64,000 nucleotides of DNA from Macrosoma leucophasiata (GCA_036365455.1 JAWQUS010000004.1:2549501-2613500); one strand, 5' to 3'; positions 31,483 to 42,772 are shown, counted from the stretch's first letter. Notes: generated by a model not told the origin, from the sequence alone. Program-made: numbers and translations.

Positions 31483-32739
31483 GTTCACAAACATTTTTAA
31501 ATTACTCAACCACAGATTAACACAAAAGACTATCGGCTTAGACACCTTAACTGGTTAACATTTTATTAATTGCCCTCCTAGATCCAATTTGGCCATTAAC
31601 TGGTATCATTGAATAACACGTGGTCACATTTTGTACGTTTTTCATTAAGGTCCCGACGTGTCCCGAATGCTACAGAACGAGTGCGTAGGGACAATGCTTT
31701 GTGTATTATTGCGGACATAAATTTGTATGCGTACGCTATGTTAGCCTTATTTGTGTAACAAGAAATAGTGGTTCTATGTTCCTTGGGAATTGTAAGTTAA
31801 TAAGATATAACTATGTTGTCTTTATTGTAATTTGTGGGATTAAGTTTACTTTTTTTGTATTGTATTTTATTCGAGCCAATAGTTTGAAAGAATGAAAGGA
31901 GAATTGAGCAAAAAAATATTACTATACTGATGTGTTCCTAACCTATGAACACACTCTTTTAATTCATCATCGCAAGTTGATGTGTTCTATTCTTCAATTT
32001 TAAGTGTTGAACCATCTTAATCGCGTATTGTGTGCGTCGAGAATTGCGAATGTATTTAAATATGAGTTAAAACTCACTCACGAATTATATTCCTCGAATT
32101 GAAACTTTTTAACGCAAAGCTCGAGGAATATCCCACTTTAATACAGCACCATGTCGTTACTTACCATTAAGACATCAAAAATTCAAAATTCAATTACTAA
32201 ATTATATACTACACAATGTCATTGTACAGCAATAAAAAAATATTGTAAAGACTATTTTCTATTGACTCTTTATATTTTTTTTAATAATCGCGAGCGAAAT
32301 TTACACTTACGGAGAAAGATTAAGTTTGGTCAGGTTATTATCGAAATACATTAACCACTTTTCCAATTAAACTATTGAGTTTAAGAAAAAAAAACCATTT
32401 AAAACAAAATAAAATCACTCGTGTACATATGAACGAGTCGCCCAGAATATTACCTGCCATCGCTCTATGATATTAATGGATACCAGTCACCACTCAGTGG
32501 TTAAAATATGACCGCAATTCATTAAATGTATATATTTGAACGTTATCAAATCTGTTTTATCAAAAAGTACTTTTATAATTTTGTTGCGTTAACCTACTCT
32601 ATCCAACTGTTTTACCACAATCTATTAGTGCGGTTTCATCACTGCAGTAATTGATGAATGTTAAAGTTCTTGTCAAAATTTAACAATGACAGTAGCATTA
32701 ACCGTAGCAATGCCTGCGAAATGCGTTGCATGGTGTAAC
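31483..32739. other. No recognised feature
   Basis: A 1.25 kb AT-rich stretch. Short frames at 31701-31895 and 32151-32354 have no domain signature and are not called. Confidence 0.4.
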
Positions 32740-33208
32740 TAAAGGAGATGTTGCGAGCTCGGCTCTGGTTTGTACACGTCCTCAAAAAATGGGTAAATTA
32801 AAGAAGAATTCGAAAAAAATACAATTAATTTATTCAAGAATATATTTTAGAGTTACAACCACATTTAATTCAAACGATTTTATCATTTTCAACTATATAT
32901 ACGGCGGCGATACAGCCGACACTTGGGATCAATCGATTTTGATAGTATTAAGAAAATATTACTTTTTTCTCCAAGTACTATATAATGAAAATACAATTTA
33001 AAAAATGAAAATGTCAAAATGACATCGCCCGCCATATTCGCCATGTTGGTTTTGAGTTGCAATTCTAACTGAAAATAATGTTTTGCAAACAAAGCTAAAC
33101 AAGTGAAAATATGCAGTAAAAAACGTTTTTATATTGATTTTGCCTGTTTAATGATATTGTGTACAATACATGGCCGGAGGTCCATACATTTTTGCAACAT
33201 CTCCTTTA
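32740..33208. mobile_element. Possible TIR element (MITE-like), 469 bp
   Basis: taaaggagatgttgc at 32740-32754 and its exact reverse complement at 33194-33208. The interior is non-coding and contains tgacatcgcccgccatatt. The flanks share aac, a possible 3-bp duplication. Class unknown. Confidence 0.55.
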
Positions 33209-33375
33209 ACAAAGTAACAAGTTAAATTGTTACATCATTTGATAGAATAGATAAATGCATCTTGGGCTGTTACTCTTACTGTAAATAATTAAAGTTATGA
33301 CGTCATTTAAGACTATTTTCAAATAGTGCAACTCATTTTTGTTTAACTGGTACTTGAACGTGTTTGTTATTGATT

Positions 33376-33540
33376 GTTTTATATTATTTCGCATTAACAC
33401 ATGCTTGTGAAATATATTTTATTTTAAAGAAAAATGGAAAGAAAAATGACTTCAGGTGAGACTCGAACTCGCGGCCTACTGGGAATCTAGTCCAGCCGCA
33501 GCGCCATCTATTGCCAACTATACTAGTTAGGCAACCGATA
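33376..33540 (-). repeat. SINE-C copy, reverse
   Basis: The AT-rich tail (33376-33440), then the tRNA-like head in reverse (gcgagttcgagtctcacc on the - strand) and part of the 5' extension. It faces the next copy head to head. Confidence 0.75.
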
Positions 33541-33544
33541 TAAT

Positions 33545-33712
33545 AGACTTCGCAGTTTATTGATGGCGCTGCTGCTACCATAAAGCAATGCAATAAATGT
33601 GAAGGAAAGATTTGACAAATCGGGCAGGACTTCAGTAACTCCATTGGAAGAGCGGCTGGACTAGATTCCCAGTAGGCCGCGAGTTCGAGTCTCACCTGAA
33701 GTCAAATTTCTT
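33545..33712 (+). repeat. SINE-C copy, forward
   Basis: ggcgctgctgctaccata extension, ggcaggacttcagtaactcc head, ending ctgaagtcaaattt with no tail. Together with the preceding copy it makes a large imperfect palindrome. Bases 33713-33949 hold nothing recognised. Confidence 0.75.
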
Positions 33713-33949
33713 CGTGTCTTCGTTGTAATGTCGCAATAATTTATGCAAAAAACTAGGGACTGTACTTTTTAAAGTGATATGTCATTCATTGTATTGGATA
33801 CGATATTTTGGGCTTAAAAAGGGTCTCTGAAACAAACTGTTGCTCTAAGATTTCGTTTTCCCAGGTGCAAAATCTAACAAAAGAAATTGAATTCATTAAC
33901 ATACTAGAAGTAGACAAGTCGATCTATTTGATCGAAGTTGATTAAATGT

Positions 33950-34345
33950 AGACGTTTGTAATGCAAATGTCTTACATTTGTTTTATTTTTCTTCTTACTT
34001 TTAAACGACACTGTTTCTTTTTCAGATTCCATATACCTAAGCATATAATTGAGTGTCAAAGTTCATCTGAGATTTGCATAGATAGAAATTGTTACATTAA
34101 TTTTTTGTTTAGTCTTATCTTGCTGTTTGTAAAAGAAAGTATGGAACATTCTGTTGATACCTATTTTTATTATTAAGTATTTTTGGACTATTATTTATTT
34201 TATTTTGCTTACTTTGACATATTAATCAACGTATCAGTTGTTATTCGCTTTAATTTTATATTTGTAATTTGACCTAACACAAGCAAATTCTATTATTTCC
34301 AAGTGATTAACTGAATTTTTGAGTTTGAGTTTGAATTTGAAATAG
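33950..34345 (+). repeat. LINE 3' UTR-like sequence
   Basis: Matches 36930-37190 in arrangement (gtttgtaaaag, acattctgttgatac, gttttatcttgc-like, gttgttattcgctttaattt). Non-coding; the 71-codon frame here is incidental. Confidence 0.45.
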
Positions 34346-34364
34346 ATATGTTAATTGTGTATAT

Positions 34365-34475
34365 ATCGTCACGCCAAGTCCCTTACGGGGTAGGCAGAGT
34401 GTGGAGCGCCAGATATCCGGGTCCTGACACACCTCCCGTGCCTCTTCTACATGTATCATTCTCTTCATACGACTG
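34365..34475 (-). repeat. Rep-G copy
   Basis: cgtcacgccaagtcccttac, gtggagcgccagatatccgg, cacctcccgtgcctc, cattctcttcatacg. Confidence 0.7.
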
Positions 34476-34705
34476 CAGCCTATAGACATCTACACAATGA
34501 CCAGAGGTCAAAATGTAGATGACATGTACAATGTACCTCAGAAGACTAAAATCTTTTGGCTCTGTGATTGTTATTACGGGGCCATACATTAAGTACTATC
34601 TAACTGGAAAACGAAAGTGCTGAACACTACCATTTTGCGAAGATTGAGTAATGCGGTGGTGCCTACGCCTTCGACACCCATCACTGGAACTCCACCACTA
34701 GTAAA
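34476..34705 (-). repeat. Rep-A copy (first of inverted pair)
   Basis: Runs gactgcagcctatagac to cactggaactccaccac, in reverse; tail missing because it abuts Rep-G. Confidence 0.7.
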
Positions 34706-34717
34706 TAAATATAAAAT

Positions 34718-34920
34718 ATTTTACTGGTGGTAGAGCTCCAGTGACGGAGCTCGTGAGCGTAGGCACCACCGCATTACCTAATATACTTGGTCAGGTGGTA
34801 ATGTACGGCCGTATGTAAGGTCTGTATTTTGACCTTGGTCTTTGTGTAAGTGTAGATAAGAAGCAGTCATCACTTAACATCAATGTGAACTGCATGCTTG
34901 AGTACCACAATTCGTATGCT
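34718..34920 (+). repeat. Rep-A copy (second of inverted pair)
   Basis: ttttactggtggtagagctc to aactgcatgcttgagtacc, with an internal deletion. Head-to-head with the previous copy across ~15 bp. Bases 34921-35128 hold nothing recognised. Confidence 0.75.
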
Positions 34921-35128
34921 AAAACAATAACACATCATCACAGAACTTATGCGAATATACACTCACATAAAAACTTGAAAGGTAAAAGTCGAGCGGTTCT
35001 CGACATGACCGAAAACCGTTTAAAAATCCGATTTTTGTTTATTACACGTTAAGCGATTCTGGCGTTGCATTTTGTACGAACTTTCAAGTGTATATCTTGA
35101 TTATACTACATATATTTTTGGAATATAA

Positions 35129-35512
35129 TGGAAGTGGCAAACAAGCATGCAATTCATACTGATGTTAAATGATGACTGCAGCCTATAGACACCCACACAA
35201 ACACCAAGGTCAAAATGCAGATGCGTTACCACTCCTGAAACCTAAGGTGTTATGCCTCTGTGCCGGAAATTACAGGGCCGTACATTACCACTGGGCCACC
35301 TGAACGAAACACGATAGTGCTGAACACTACCATTTAGCGGTAAGTATATTAATTAGGTAATACGGTGGTGCCTACATCCGCGAGCTCCAACACTGGAGCT
35401 CTACAACCAGTAAAATTGTACGGTTTTATTGTGGCTCTGTGCCGGAAATTACAGGTTCCACATTACCACCTGACCGGTACACGATATTACTGTATACTAC
35501 CATGTAGCTAGT
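35129..35512 (-). repeat. Rep-A copy plus partial duplicate
   Basis: 35129-35415 is full length in reverse. 35428-35512 repeats the middle (gtgccggaaattacagg, accggtacacgatattac). Bases 35513-35767 hold nothing recognised. Confidence 0.8.
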
Positions 35513-35767
35513 AGTAGTAGTTTAACTTATTGAAGAGGGATAGGATTGAAGGATATCGTGTTTAACTTCCACTATCGAATACAAAGTCAATTCAGTTTAG
35601 ATTGAAAAGATACATGGTTAATTTTAGGAAGACAAAAGGTTAAGCTGATTGCTTTATTGATTTGTTAGTCCTGTTTGTTGGGAACATCTCGTTTACGAGT
35701 AGAACCTGATAACTTACATCTACATAATCAATAATGGGGAAAATCGGGAGCAATACAATTTTTTTTT

Positions 35768-36055
35768 CACTGGTAGTAGAGCTCCAGTGACGGAGCTCGC
35801 AGGCGTAAGCACCACCACATTACCTAATATACTTGTCGCTAAATGGTAGTGTTCAGCATCGTGTTCCGGTCAGGTGGTGATGTACGGCCGTGTAATTTGC
35901 CGGAGGCATAACACCTTAGGCCTCAGGAATGGTAACGCATCTGCATTTTGATTTTGGTCTTTTGGTGTCGATGTCTATAGGCTGCAGTCATCACTTAACA
36001 TCAATGTGAACTGCATGCTTGTTTGCCACTTCCATAACATATAATAAAAAAAAAA
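35768..36055 (+). repeat. Rep-A copy
   Basis: Full length: actggtagtagagctcc to cataacatataataaaaa. One of the better preserved forward copies. Confidence 0.85.
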
Positions 36056-36179
36056 TCATCCTGGTTGTATTCAAATTATATTTAATTAAAAAAAAATACG
36101 TAAATCCTTGGACTATGCCTTTTTTTAGTAAACTGTACACCGAGTAGGTACAGAATGAAACGAATCCATTATTTCAGGG

Positions 36180-36312
36180 TAAATATACCGTACAAGTCTC
36201 GGAATACACTTACAAAACTCAACGTCGATACAATTTAAGTGAAAACTAGTTTTGAAATGGGCAAACGTTGAATCGTGAAAGTTATTTAGGTCTTGAAATA
36301 AAAAAATAAAAG
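36180..36312 (+). repeat. Rep-H copy 1
   Basis: aagtctcggaatacac, aactcaacgtcgatacaatt, aatcgtgaaagttattta. Related to 36770-36905 and 38255-38420. Unknown class. Confidence 0.5.
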
Positions 36313-36416
36313 AGTTAGTCCTTCTAAAGTTTTGGCTTATTTAACTTTTTATTATGTTGTAAGATATGTAATGTACCTAGTTCGTAAAAGAGGAAATGAG
36401 ATATTCTATTGATTTT

Positions 36417-36692
36417 TTTATGTATTGGAAGTGGCAAACAAGCATGCAGTTCACATTGATGTTAAGTGATGACTGCAGCCTATAGACACCCACACAAAGA
36501 CCAGAGGTCAAAATGCAGATGCGCTGCCACTCCTGAGGCATTAGGTGTTATGCCTCTGTGCCGGAAATTACAGGGCCGTACATTACCACCTGACCGGAAC
36601 ACGATAGTGCTGAACACTACCATTTAGTGGCAAGTATATTATGTAATGCGGTGGTGCCTACGCCCACGAGCTCCTTCACTGGAGCTCTATGA
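36417..36692 (-). repeat. Rep-A copy
   Basis: Full length except for the outer ~10 bp of the head: atgtattggaagtggc to cttcactggagctctatg. Confidence 0.85.
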
Positions 36693-36769
36693 TATCCATA
36701 AATATATACATAAAGGTATTTTTAGTGTCAATGACATTCTTGATTATTAATTAATATACCCATTTCTCA

Positions 36770-36905
36770 CCACAAGCACTTAGCAGGTAGAAGCTTCAGA
36801 ATTTGTTAAAGATTTACAATGTAAACCAGGGAACGCTTGACGAACTCCAAGTTGATACAAATTGAGAACAGTTTAGTTCTTAATCAGTTTAGATCATATT
36901 GGCCT
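36770..36905 (+). repeat. Rep-H copy 2
   Basis: caccacaagcacttagcagg, gaagcttcagaatttg, ctccaagttgatacaaatt; the same order as in 38255-38420. Confidence 0.55.
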
Positions 36906-36929
36906 TTGGAACTTTGCCGGTGAATGACA

Positions 36930-37190
36930 AAGAATGACTCTTTTTCTTTTCTTTTTACTCTTTGTTATCAGTTTGTAAAGGGGAAAAGAGACATTCTACT
37001 GATATACTTTTTACATTAGTTTATGACATTTAGTTTTATCTTAGTGATATTCTTGACTTTACATATATTTTTTATCTTGTTTGACATGTATATCAATTGT
37101 TATTCGCCTTAATTTATTTTGTTTGTTTCTGACGTGTCATAAGAGGTGCCTGTCACCCTAAATGAATAAATGAGTTTCTGATTCTATAGT
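36930..37190 (+). repeat. LINE 3' UTR-like sequence
   Basis: agtttgtaaaggggaaaag, gacattctactgatatac, tgttattcgccttaattt, cctgtcaccctaaatgaa, ending near ttctgattcta. A relative of 33950-34345. Bases 37191-37379 hold nothing recognised. Confidence 0.45.
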
Positions 37191-37379
37191 TTCAAAAGGA
37201 AAAGGTTGTAGCGCTATAATTAAAAGTATGAGATCTCGCAGGTCGCCTCTTTCCACTCAGTATTTATTCTGTGAAGCGCGTAATAAAAAATAGCGACAAA
37301 AAAAAAACAAAAAATATTTTACCCTCTACTGGCCCTAAATAAAAGGAATCTATAAAGATTCCTTTTAGAACCTTTTAGA

Positions 37380-37592
37380 GTACGATTTAGAACATCAATG
37401 TGTGATCAAAAAAAATGCGTTGCTACCCCAGAGACCATAGTTTTCATGTGTCTGTGATAGTTATTACGGGGCTGTACATTACCATCCAACCGGAATACGA
37501 TACTGCTGAACAATAACATTGAGCGGCAGATAGATTAGGTAAAGCACTGGTGCCTACGTCTGCAATCTCAATCACTAGAGCTCTACCACCAG
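37380..37592 (-). repeat. Rep-A fragment (first of inverted pair)
   Basis: Reverse, diverged: cgttgctaccccagagacc to cactagagctctaccaccag; tail missing. Confidence 0.65.
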
Positions 37593-37765
37593 GTAAAGTA
37601 GCCTTGTAATTTCCGGCACAGAGGCATAACACCTTAGGCCTCAGGAGTGGTAACGCATCTGAATTTTGACCTCGGTCTTTGTGTGGGTGTCTATAGGCTG
37701 CAGACATCACTTAACATCAATGTGAACTGCAAGCTTGTTTGCCACTTCAATTACATAAAAAAAAA
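37593..37765 (+). repeat. Rep-A fragment (second of inverted pair)
   Basis: gtaatttccggcacagagg to aattacataaaaaaaaa; head missing. It abuts the reverse copy directly. Confidence 0.75.
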
Positions 37766-37802
37766 GGTACCGGTAAGGTACCATGCATTTTCTTTTCGTA
37801 TC

Positions 37803-38108
37803 GTAACTTCACGCCTGTAATCCCCGAAGGGGTAGGCAGAGGTAAATGCATGCATTCAAGCATACATGCAAACACCCACGATTCGCCGGTTACGTTTTGG
37901 CCCATGTAACAGGTGGCGAGCCTGTTGACATCTCCGGGCACATTACCAAACTTTGAGGTACTGGGAAATTTCCAGAAAATGGAAAAATCCCAATAGAACC
38001 AGAGATAAAGGCTTTTTCACCATTATCTCTGATAACCCCCTACCCGGGAATCGAACCCAGGACCTCAGCGTAGTAGTAGTGGCCTGCTACCACTAGGCTA
38101 CCGAGGCA
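37803..38108 (-). repeat. SINE-D copy
   Basis: Full length and close to 55846-56152: taacttcacgcctgtaatcc to ggctaccgaggca, with the box-B-like gggaatcgaaccc (reverse). Confidence 0.85.
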
Positions 38109-38254
38109 TTTTCCTTTCAAGGGACATAATCCTAAAAATCAAGCAAGAGTGTGCATAGACACGCGTTATAACAAAGTCTTAAACATTAAATTCACCTCAA
38201 AAAGGGCAAAATATTGCAATCGTCCCCAACACGACGTAGAATCGAATGCAATAT

Positions 38255-38420
38255 TTCTCACCACAAGCACTTAGCAGGTAAAAGCTTCAGAATTTGGTGG
38301 AAATTTACAATCTAAGCCTCGGAAAGCTCGCAAAGCTCGATGTCGATACAATTTAAGTAACAGTTTAGTTTTTAAATGAAAAAAGGTTGGATCGCGATAA
38401 AAAAGTTATTTGGGGTATGT
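38255..38420 (+). repeat. Rep-H copy 3
   Basis: ttctcaccacaagcactta, aaaagcttcagaatttgg, agctcgatgtcgatacaat, ggatcgcgataaaaaag. Confidence 0.55.
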
Positions 38421-38541
38421 TTAATAAGTTTCCTTAATAAAAGGGGTTTAAGAGTTAACTTACCCTTTGAACCCTCTTTAGAGTAGCAGGTTGGATAACC
38501 TTGGGGTTTTAACAAAACTATAGGGCGACACAGAAATAAAC

Positions 38542-38768
38542 AGCCTCAGTAGCCTATTGGTAGTAGGCCAGTACTACTTGGCTGGGGTCCGGTTCCCGGG
38601 TCAGGGGCTCTCAGAGGTAACAGTTTAAAATACTTTATGTCTGGTTCTATTGGGACTTTTCTGGAAATTTGTCAGTATCTCGGAGTTTGTTAATGTGGAA
38701 TCCGCGAATCGTGGGTGTTTGCATGTATGCTTGAATTACTTTTCGGGGATTACAGGCGTGAAGTTACA
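38542..38768 (+). repeat. SINE-D copy, diverged
   Basis: Head cagcctcagtagcctattgg, degraded box B (gtccggttcccggg), ending attacaggcgtgaagttac. Shorter than full length through internal deletions. Confidence 0.75.
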
Positions 38769-38854
38769 CATAGAAATATAATTAAGAAGACAATGTGATT
38801 TAGATTTCTATAACTAGACCAATGTACCATGAGCTTGTATTGCGAACTTAAACT

Positions 38855-38960
38855 GAAACGCTATTAGCTTTGTCTCGTTTCATCATACACGCTGTTATAT
38901 ATAAATGAAACAAAATTTTGACACCACCGAATTTGAATCACATTAAAACTTTGGTACGGG
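38855..38960 (+). repeat. Rep-I copy 1
   Basis: gctttgtctcgtttcatcat, aatgaaacaaaat, ttgaatcacatt, tggtacgggc. The same order occurs at 63098-63228 inside the right-edge gene's intron. Confidence 0.5.
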
Positions 38961-39035
38961 CCCAGGTGTAGCTCTCTTGTTTTGAGAAACAGATCAGTAA
39001 TTTAGTTAAGAAATAATAATAATAAATAATAAAAT

Positions 39036-39222
39036 ACGCTTACACTCACAGCCCCATTGTAGGTATACTGTGTCGTGGGTGCCGTTGTACACAAACAACA
39101 CAAACACATACACCCAGACCCGAAACAAATATCTGTAGGCCATACAAATATTTGTCCCGGTGCGGGGATCGAACCCGCGACCCTTCGAATCAAACGGTCA
39201 TCTCACACCGCTGGACTACGGT
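39036..39222 (-). repeat. SINE-B copy
   Basis: Reverse copy: tgtcgtgggtgccgttg, atatctgtaggccatac, gcggggatcgaacccgcg, ending at ctggacta, where the twin palindromes start. Confidence 0.8.
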
Positions 39223-39252
39223 TAGTCCAGCGGTGTGAGATGACCGTTTGAT
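39189..39252. repeat. Perfect 64-bp palindrome 1
   Basis: 30-bp arms (39189-39218, 39223-39252) around CGGT. The arm is the SINE-B 5' end, so the SINE head is mirrored. No mismatch seen. Confidence 0.9.
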
Positions 39253-39257
39253 TTGAT

Positions 39258-39321
39258 AAAAACATACAGCATTTTGATTTGACGACCCGGTGGTCGTCAA
39301 ATCAAAATGCTGTATGTTTTT
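39258..39321. repeat. Perfect 64-bp palindrome 2
   Basis: 30-bp arms (39258-39287, 39292-39321) around CGGT, five bases after palindrome 1. The arm (catacagcattttgatttgac) is unrelated to SINE-B. Confidence 0.9.
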
Positions 39322-39347
39322 ATTACCAACAAATATAGTAATAATAA

Positions 39348-39622
39348 TAATGGCAACCCATTATACGTCCCACTGCTGGGCACGAGTCTCTCCCCTTTTT
39401 GGGGGGAGGCCTGGAGCTTACTCCACCACGCTGCTCCAATGCGGATTGGTGGAGGTGGGTGGGTTAGTGGCCAACCCGCTGTCGGATGTTTTCAAACCGC
39501 CCATAAGGCCTCCGACAAGGTTTAACGACTGCTATCTATCGATAGCAACCGGGACCGACGGCTTAACGTGCCCTCCGAAGCACGGAAACGCGCATTTAAT
39601 TTGCCACTAGCGGTCACCCATC
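39348..39622 (-). repeat. Rep-L copy
   Basis: Reverse copy starting from ataataataatgg: cactgctgggcacgagtctc, ccgacggcttaacgtgccc, ttgccactagcggtcaccc. Confidence 0.75.
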
Positions 39623-39669
39623 ACACTATAGTGATTTGACAAAACTCGAATACTCGCTACACAACACAG

Positions 39670-39965
39670 ACCAATTCCAAAAATGGTGCGAGACTGCTGA
39701 GATTTAGAGTCATCCAAATTTCAATAGAGAGGACGGATAGCGATTGTCACCATCGTGAGATCCAGTACTCAGTAGAATTAAAGCCCAACCGCAACATTCT
39801 GTAGACGTCACAAGACGTTTGCGAAATAGATACCACCATCTATTTCGCAAACGTCTTGCATAACGTTCACGATCAAACAAATGTTACTAATTGTATCTTA
39901 AGGCCTTACAGAATGTTGCGGTTGGGCTTTAATTCTACTGAGTATTGGACCTCACGATGGTGCTT
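39670..39965. repeat. Large nested foldback
   Basis: The outer pair is 39764-39803 against 39907-39950 (gaattaaagcccaaccgcaa and complement). The inner pair lies near 39810-39835 and 39838-39866 (agacgtttgcgaaatagat and complement). It is the same family as 20.69 and 28.2 kb, folded back on itself. Confidence 0.75.
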
Positions 39966-40069
39966 CACATAATAAATAACGGTTATGTTGCTAGACTGTT
40001 CGCAGCAGATGGGATGTATATATTATGTACTAGGATGTCCATAGCGGTTCCGGAGCGGATTTAAGTTAG

Positions 40070-40240
40070 GATGTACGTAGCAGTAGCGTAAACAGATATG
40101 TGCTACGATTTTCGTAGCGCTTGCGTAGCGTATATGTGCTACAATATCTATAGCAGTTGTGCATCGGATATGTGAAACGATATTCGTAGCAGTTGCATAG
40201 CGGATATGTGCTACGATATTCGTCACAGTAGAGTAGCACA
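40070..40240 (-). repeat. 36-bp minisatellite
   Basis: About four units of 36 bp (gatatgtgctacgatattcg, tagcagttgcatagcg) with 10-20 percent divergence. Each unit contains gctacga/tcgtagc, which pair. The 36-bp period keeps a 12-codon frame open on the - strand (IVAHIRYATAT-like); I see no sign that it is a protein. Confidence 0.75.
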
Positions 40241-40245
40241 TTTAA

Positions 40246-41210
40246 CAGCATCAATTACTGATAATTTGCGTAAAACTGTGTTTGAAACTTAAAAATTAAA
40301 AATCTTTAAAAATTTTTATTATTTTTTTTTTTTTCATACAAACCAAGAAAAGATCTCCAGTAAGAGATTCATCCAATTTGGTGCAGTCGTTTAAAAGTTA
40401 TGCTTTCAACATTTTCGTACATATATATACAACATTTTAAATTTATTTTCGGAGAGGTATCCCTTGACACCACGTCGTGACAGTTTAATTTATCAAAAAA
40501 ACATATTTAAATAAAGATTTCATTTGAATTTTACACGAATATTCAACTACTTTCTAATTACACATAATATAACAGCTATTTCAATTACTTTTAGTACCAA
40601 ACTTCCTCAAAATCATCCATAGTTTAACAAGAAACTTGGGAAATAAACACATGCCTTTAAAATAGCTTTCAAGTTTTGATAGGATGGGTCCTCATTAGGG
40701 GTTCTCCCTTCTCTGTCCTACTCGCGACACAGTTACATATATCTGTCTCGCTCGCACGACACTCTTCGTGCGAAGAGGTAGGCAGTGTTTAATTATTTTT
40801 TAGTTTCTTTGTAAAGTGTGTCATGTTTCGTTACAGAAAACATTGTATTTTTAAATGACCTTGAAGGGTTTTAAAGGCCGTGCTAGCTTTGTACGATGTT
40901 AAGCACGTGCTATTTTTTGGGTTCCGCATATTCTCAGAATTTGAAAATGAAACAAAATAAGAATAAAAAGAAAAAATAAGATCTCTCGTGCCTCGTCTGT
41001 CTGTCTGTCATACATATTGTTTGAATAATTTTAACATAAGTGATTTGGAAGTTCCCTTTCCTTTATATCAAAAATTCCTGGGCCTTTAAATAAAAAAAAA
41101 TACAGAAAAGTGTTCTTCATCTATAAATTAAAGGAACCTAATGGTATTTACGATAGTATAGGAAATTCAGTTATTGTACGGCAACTGGTGAACGCGATTT
41201 TTATTTATGT
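40246..41210. other. No gene; repeat-like remnants
   Basis: About 1 kb. It contains a T-run (40322), a small cgctcgcacgacactcttcg patch and (ctgt)n at 40996-41008. No supportable gene. Confidence 0.4.
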
Positions 41211-41214
41211 AATG

Positions 41215-41305
41215 ATGGTATTACGATACTCAGGTAAGGCGAAGGCAGTGTGGGCATCCTCTGCCCACCGCATTACCTAATTTATCTCTAGCCAAATAGT
41301 CGTTT
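41215..41305 (+). repeat. Highly diverged Rep-A fragment
   Basis: cccaccgcattacctaattt and agccaaatagtcgttttcag correspond to the first third of Rep-A. Confidence 0.35.
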
Positions 41306-41326
41306 TCAGCATTATTTAAAAAAAAA

Positions 41327-41525
41327 GACGCTGACACTCACAACCCACACTAGGTATAAACCTGTATCGTGGGTGCAACGGCACACTACGGCACACTACA
41401 ACGGTACACACACAACAAATACACAAACACACAGACCCGAACCAATATCCGTAGGCCACACAAATATTTGTGCCGATGCGGGGATCGAACACGCGACCCT
41501 TCGAATCAAACGGTCGTCTCACACA
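41327..41525 (-). repeat. SINE-B copy
   Basis: Reverse copy: ctgtatcgtgggtgcaac, gatgcggggatcgaacacgc, caaacggtcgtctcacac. It contains an internal gcacactacggcacactac duplication. Confidence 0.75.
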
Positions 41526-41542
41526 GTGTTGTATGTATGTAT

Positions 41543-41770
41543 ATCTTCACGCCAAGTCCCTTACGGGGTAGCCAAAAAGAGTGTGGAGCGGCAGATATCC
41601 CGGTCCTGACGCACCTCCCGTGCTTCTGCTACGTTCATCATTCTCTTCATACATGCACGCCGATTTTAAGACTTTTGACTCCATTCTCCGACAGTACTCG
41701 ATCTATTGGGTCATGATAGATCAGTTTCGGTCTTCCGGGGCCTCTGCAAGTCTGCAAGCATATACAATAT
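41543..41770 (-). repeat. Rep-G copy, long
   Basis: cttcacgccaagtccctt, gagtgtggagcggcagatat, cattctcttcatacatgc, then ~100 bp not seen in the other copies (gtactcgatctattgggtc, tcggtcttccggggcctc), which may be more of the same element. The tail resembles LINE coding sequence in reverse but is too short to assign. Confidence 0.6.
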
Positions 41771-41883
41771 TGTGTTGCTGGACCATAATCTTTGATATTG
41801 AGACTAAATGACAACTTGGAACTCAAGTGTAATGTATTATGTATTTTTCGCAATAACACATGCGAGCGAAGTTTAGAAATTTT

Positions 41884-42172
41884 ACTGGTGGTAGAGTTCC
41901 AGTGACGGAGCTCGCGGGCGTAGGCACCACCGCATTACCTTATATACTTGCCGCTAAATGGTAGTGTTCAGCACTATCGTGTTCCGGTCAGGTGGTAATG
42001 TACGGCCCTGTAATTTCAGGCACAGAAGCATATCACCTAATGCCTCAGGAGTGGCAGCGCATCTGCATTTTGAACTCTGGTCATTGTGTGGGTGTCTATA
42101 GGCTGCAGTCATAACTTAACATCAATGTGAACTGCATGCTTGTTTGCCACTTTTATTACATTAAAAAAAAAT
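41884..42172 (+). repeat. Rep-A copy
   Basis: Full length, well preserved: actggtggtagagttcc to attacattaaaaaaaaatt. Confidence 0.88.
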
Positions 42173-42184
42173 TAAAGAAAAAAC

Positions 42185-42295
42185 GAAGTACTTCGGTAGC
42201 TTAGTGGTAAAGCGGCTGGACTGGTTATCCTGAGGTCGCAGGTTCAATTTCTGCCCGAAGTCAAATTTTTCTTTCCGTTTTTTCTTTAATTTCTC
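42185..42295 (+). repeat. SINE-C-related tRNA-headed fragment
   Basis: cttcggtagcttagtgg, aagcggctggactgg, gtcgcaggttcaatttctgc, and the tail caaatttttctttcc. The variant head is also seen at 2913-3000. Bases 42296-42472 hold nothing recognised. Confidence 0.65.
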
Positions 42296-42472
42296 AAGTT
42301 TAGTGTAAAAAGTAACCCTAAGTCGGCATTGGTAATGACTCGCGTTGGTAGAATTGACTATCTGATTCTTTGTAAATTCTGTTTGGTATTCTAAACAAAA
42401 CATCCCATTTAATTTTTAACTATTAAGCTCTGAATTTGTGGTCTGCATACATTTATTTCCAGGAGAAAAGTT

Positions 42473-42772
42473 TACTGGTGGTAGAGCTCCAGTGACGGAG
42501 TTCGCGGGCGTAGGCACCACCGCATTACCTAATATACTTGCCGCTAAATGGTAGTGTTTAGCACTATCGTGTTCCGGTCAGGTGGTAATGTAATTTCCCT
42601 GTGCCGGAAATTTCCCTGTAATTTCTGGCAAAGGGACATAACACCCTTGGCCTCCGGAGTGGTAACACATATGCATTTTGACCTTGGTCTTTGTGTGGGT
42701 GTCTATAGGCTGCTCATCACTTAATATCAATGTGAACTGCATGCTCGTTTGCCACCACAATTACATTAAAAA
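42473..42772 (+). repeat. Rep-A copy
   Basis: Full length with a short internal duplication (aatttccctgtgccgg / aatttccctgtaatttc). Ends caccacaattacattaaaaa. Confidence 0.85.

Noticed and set aside
40023..40241. Repeat protein with 12-residue units
   Set aside because: Explained by the 36-bp minisatellite; no evidence of expression or of codon-level constraint.
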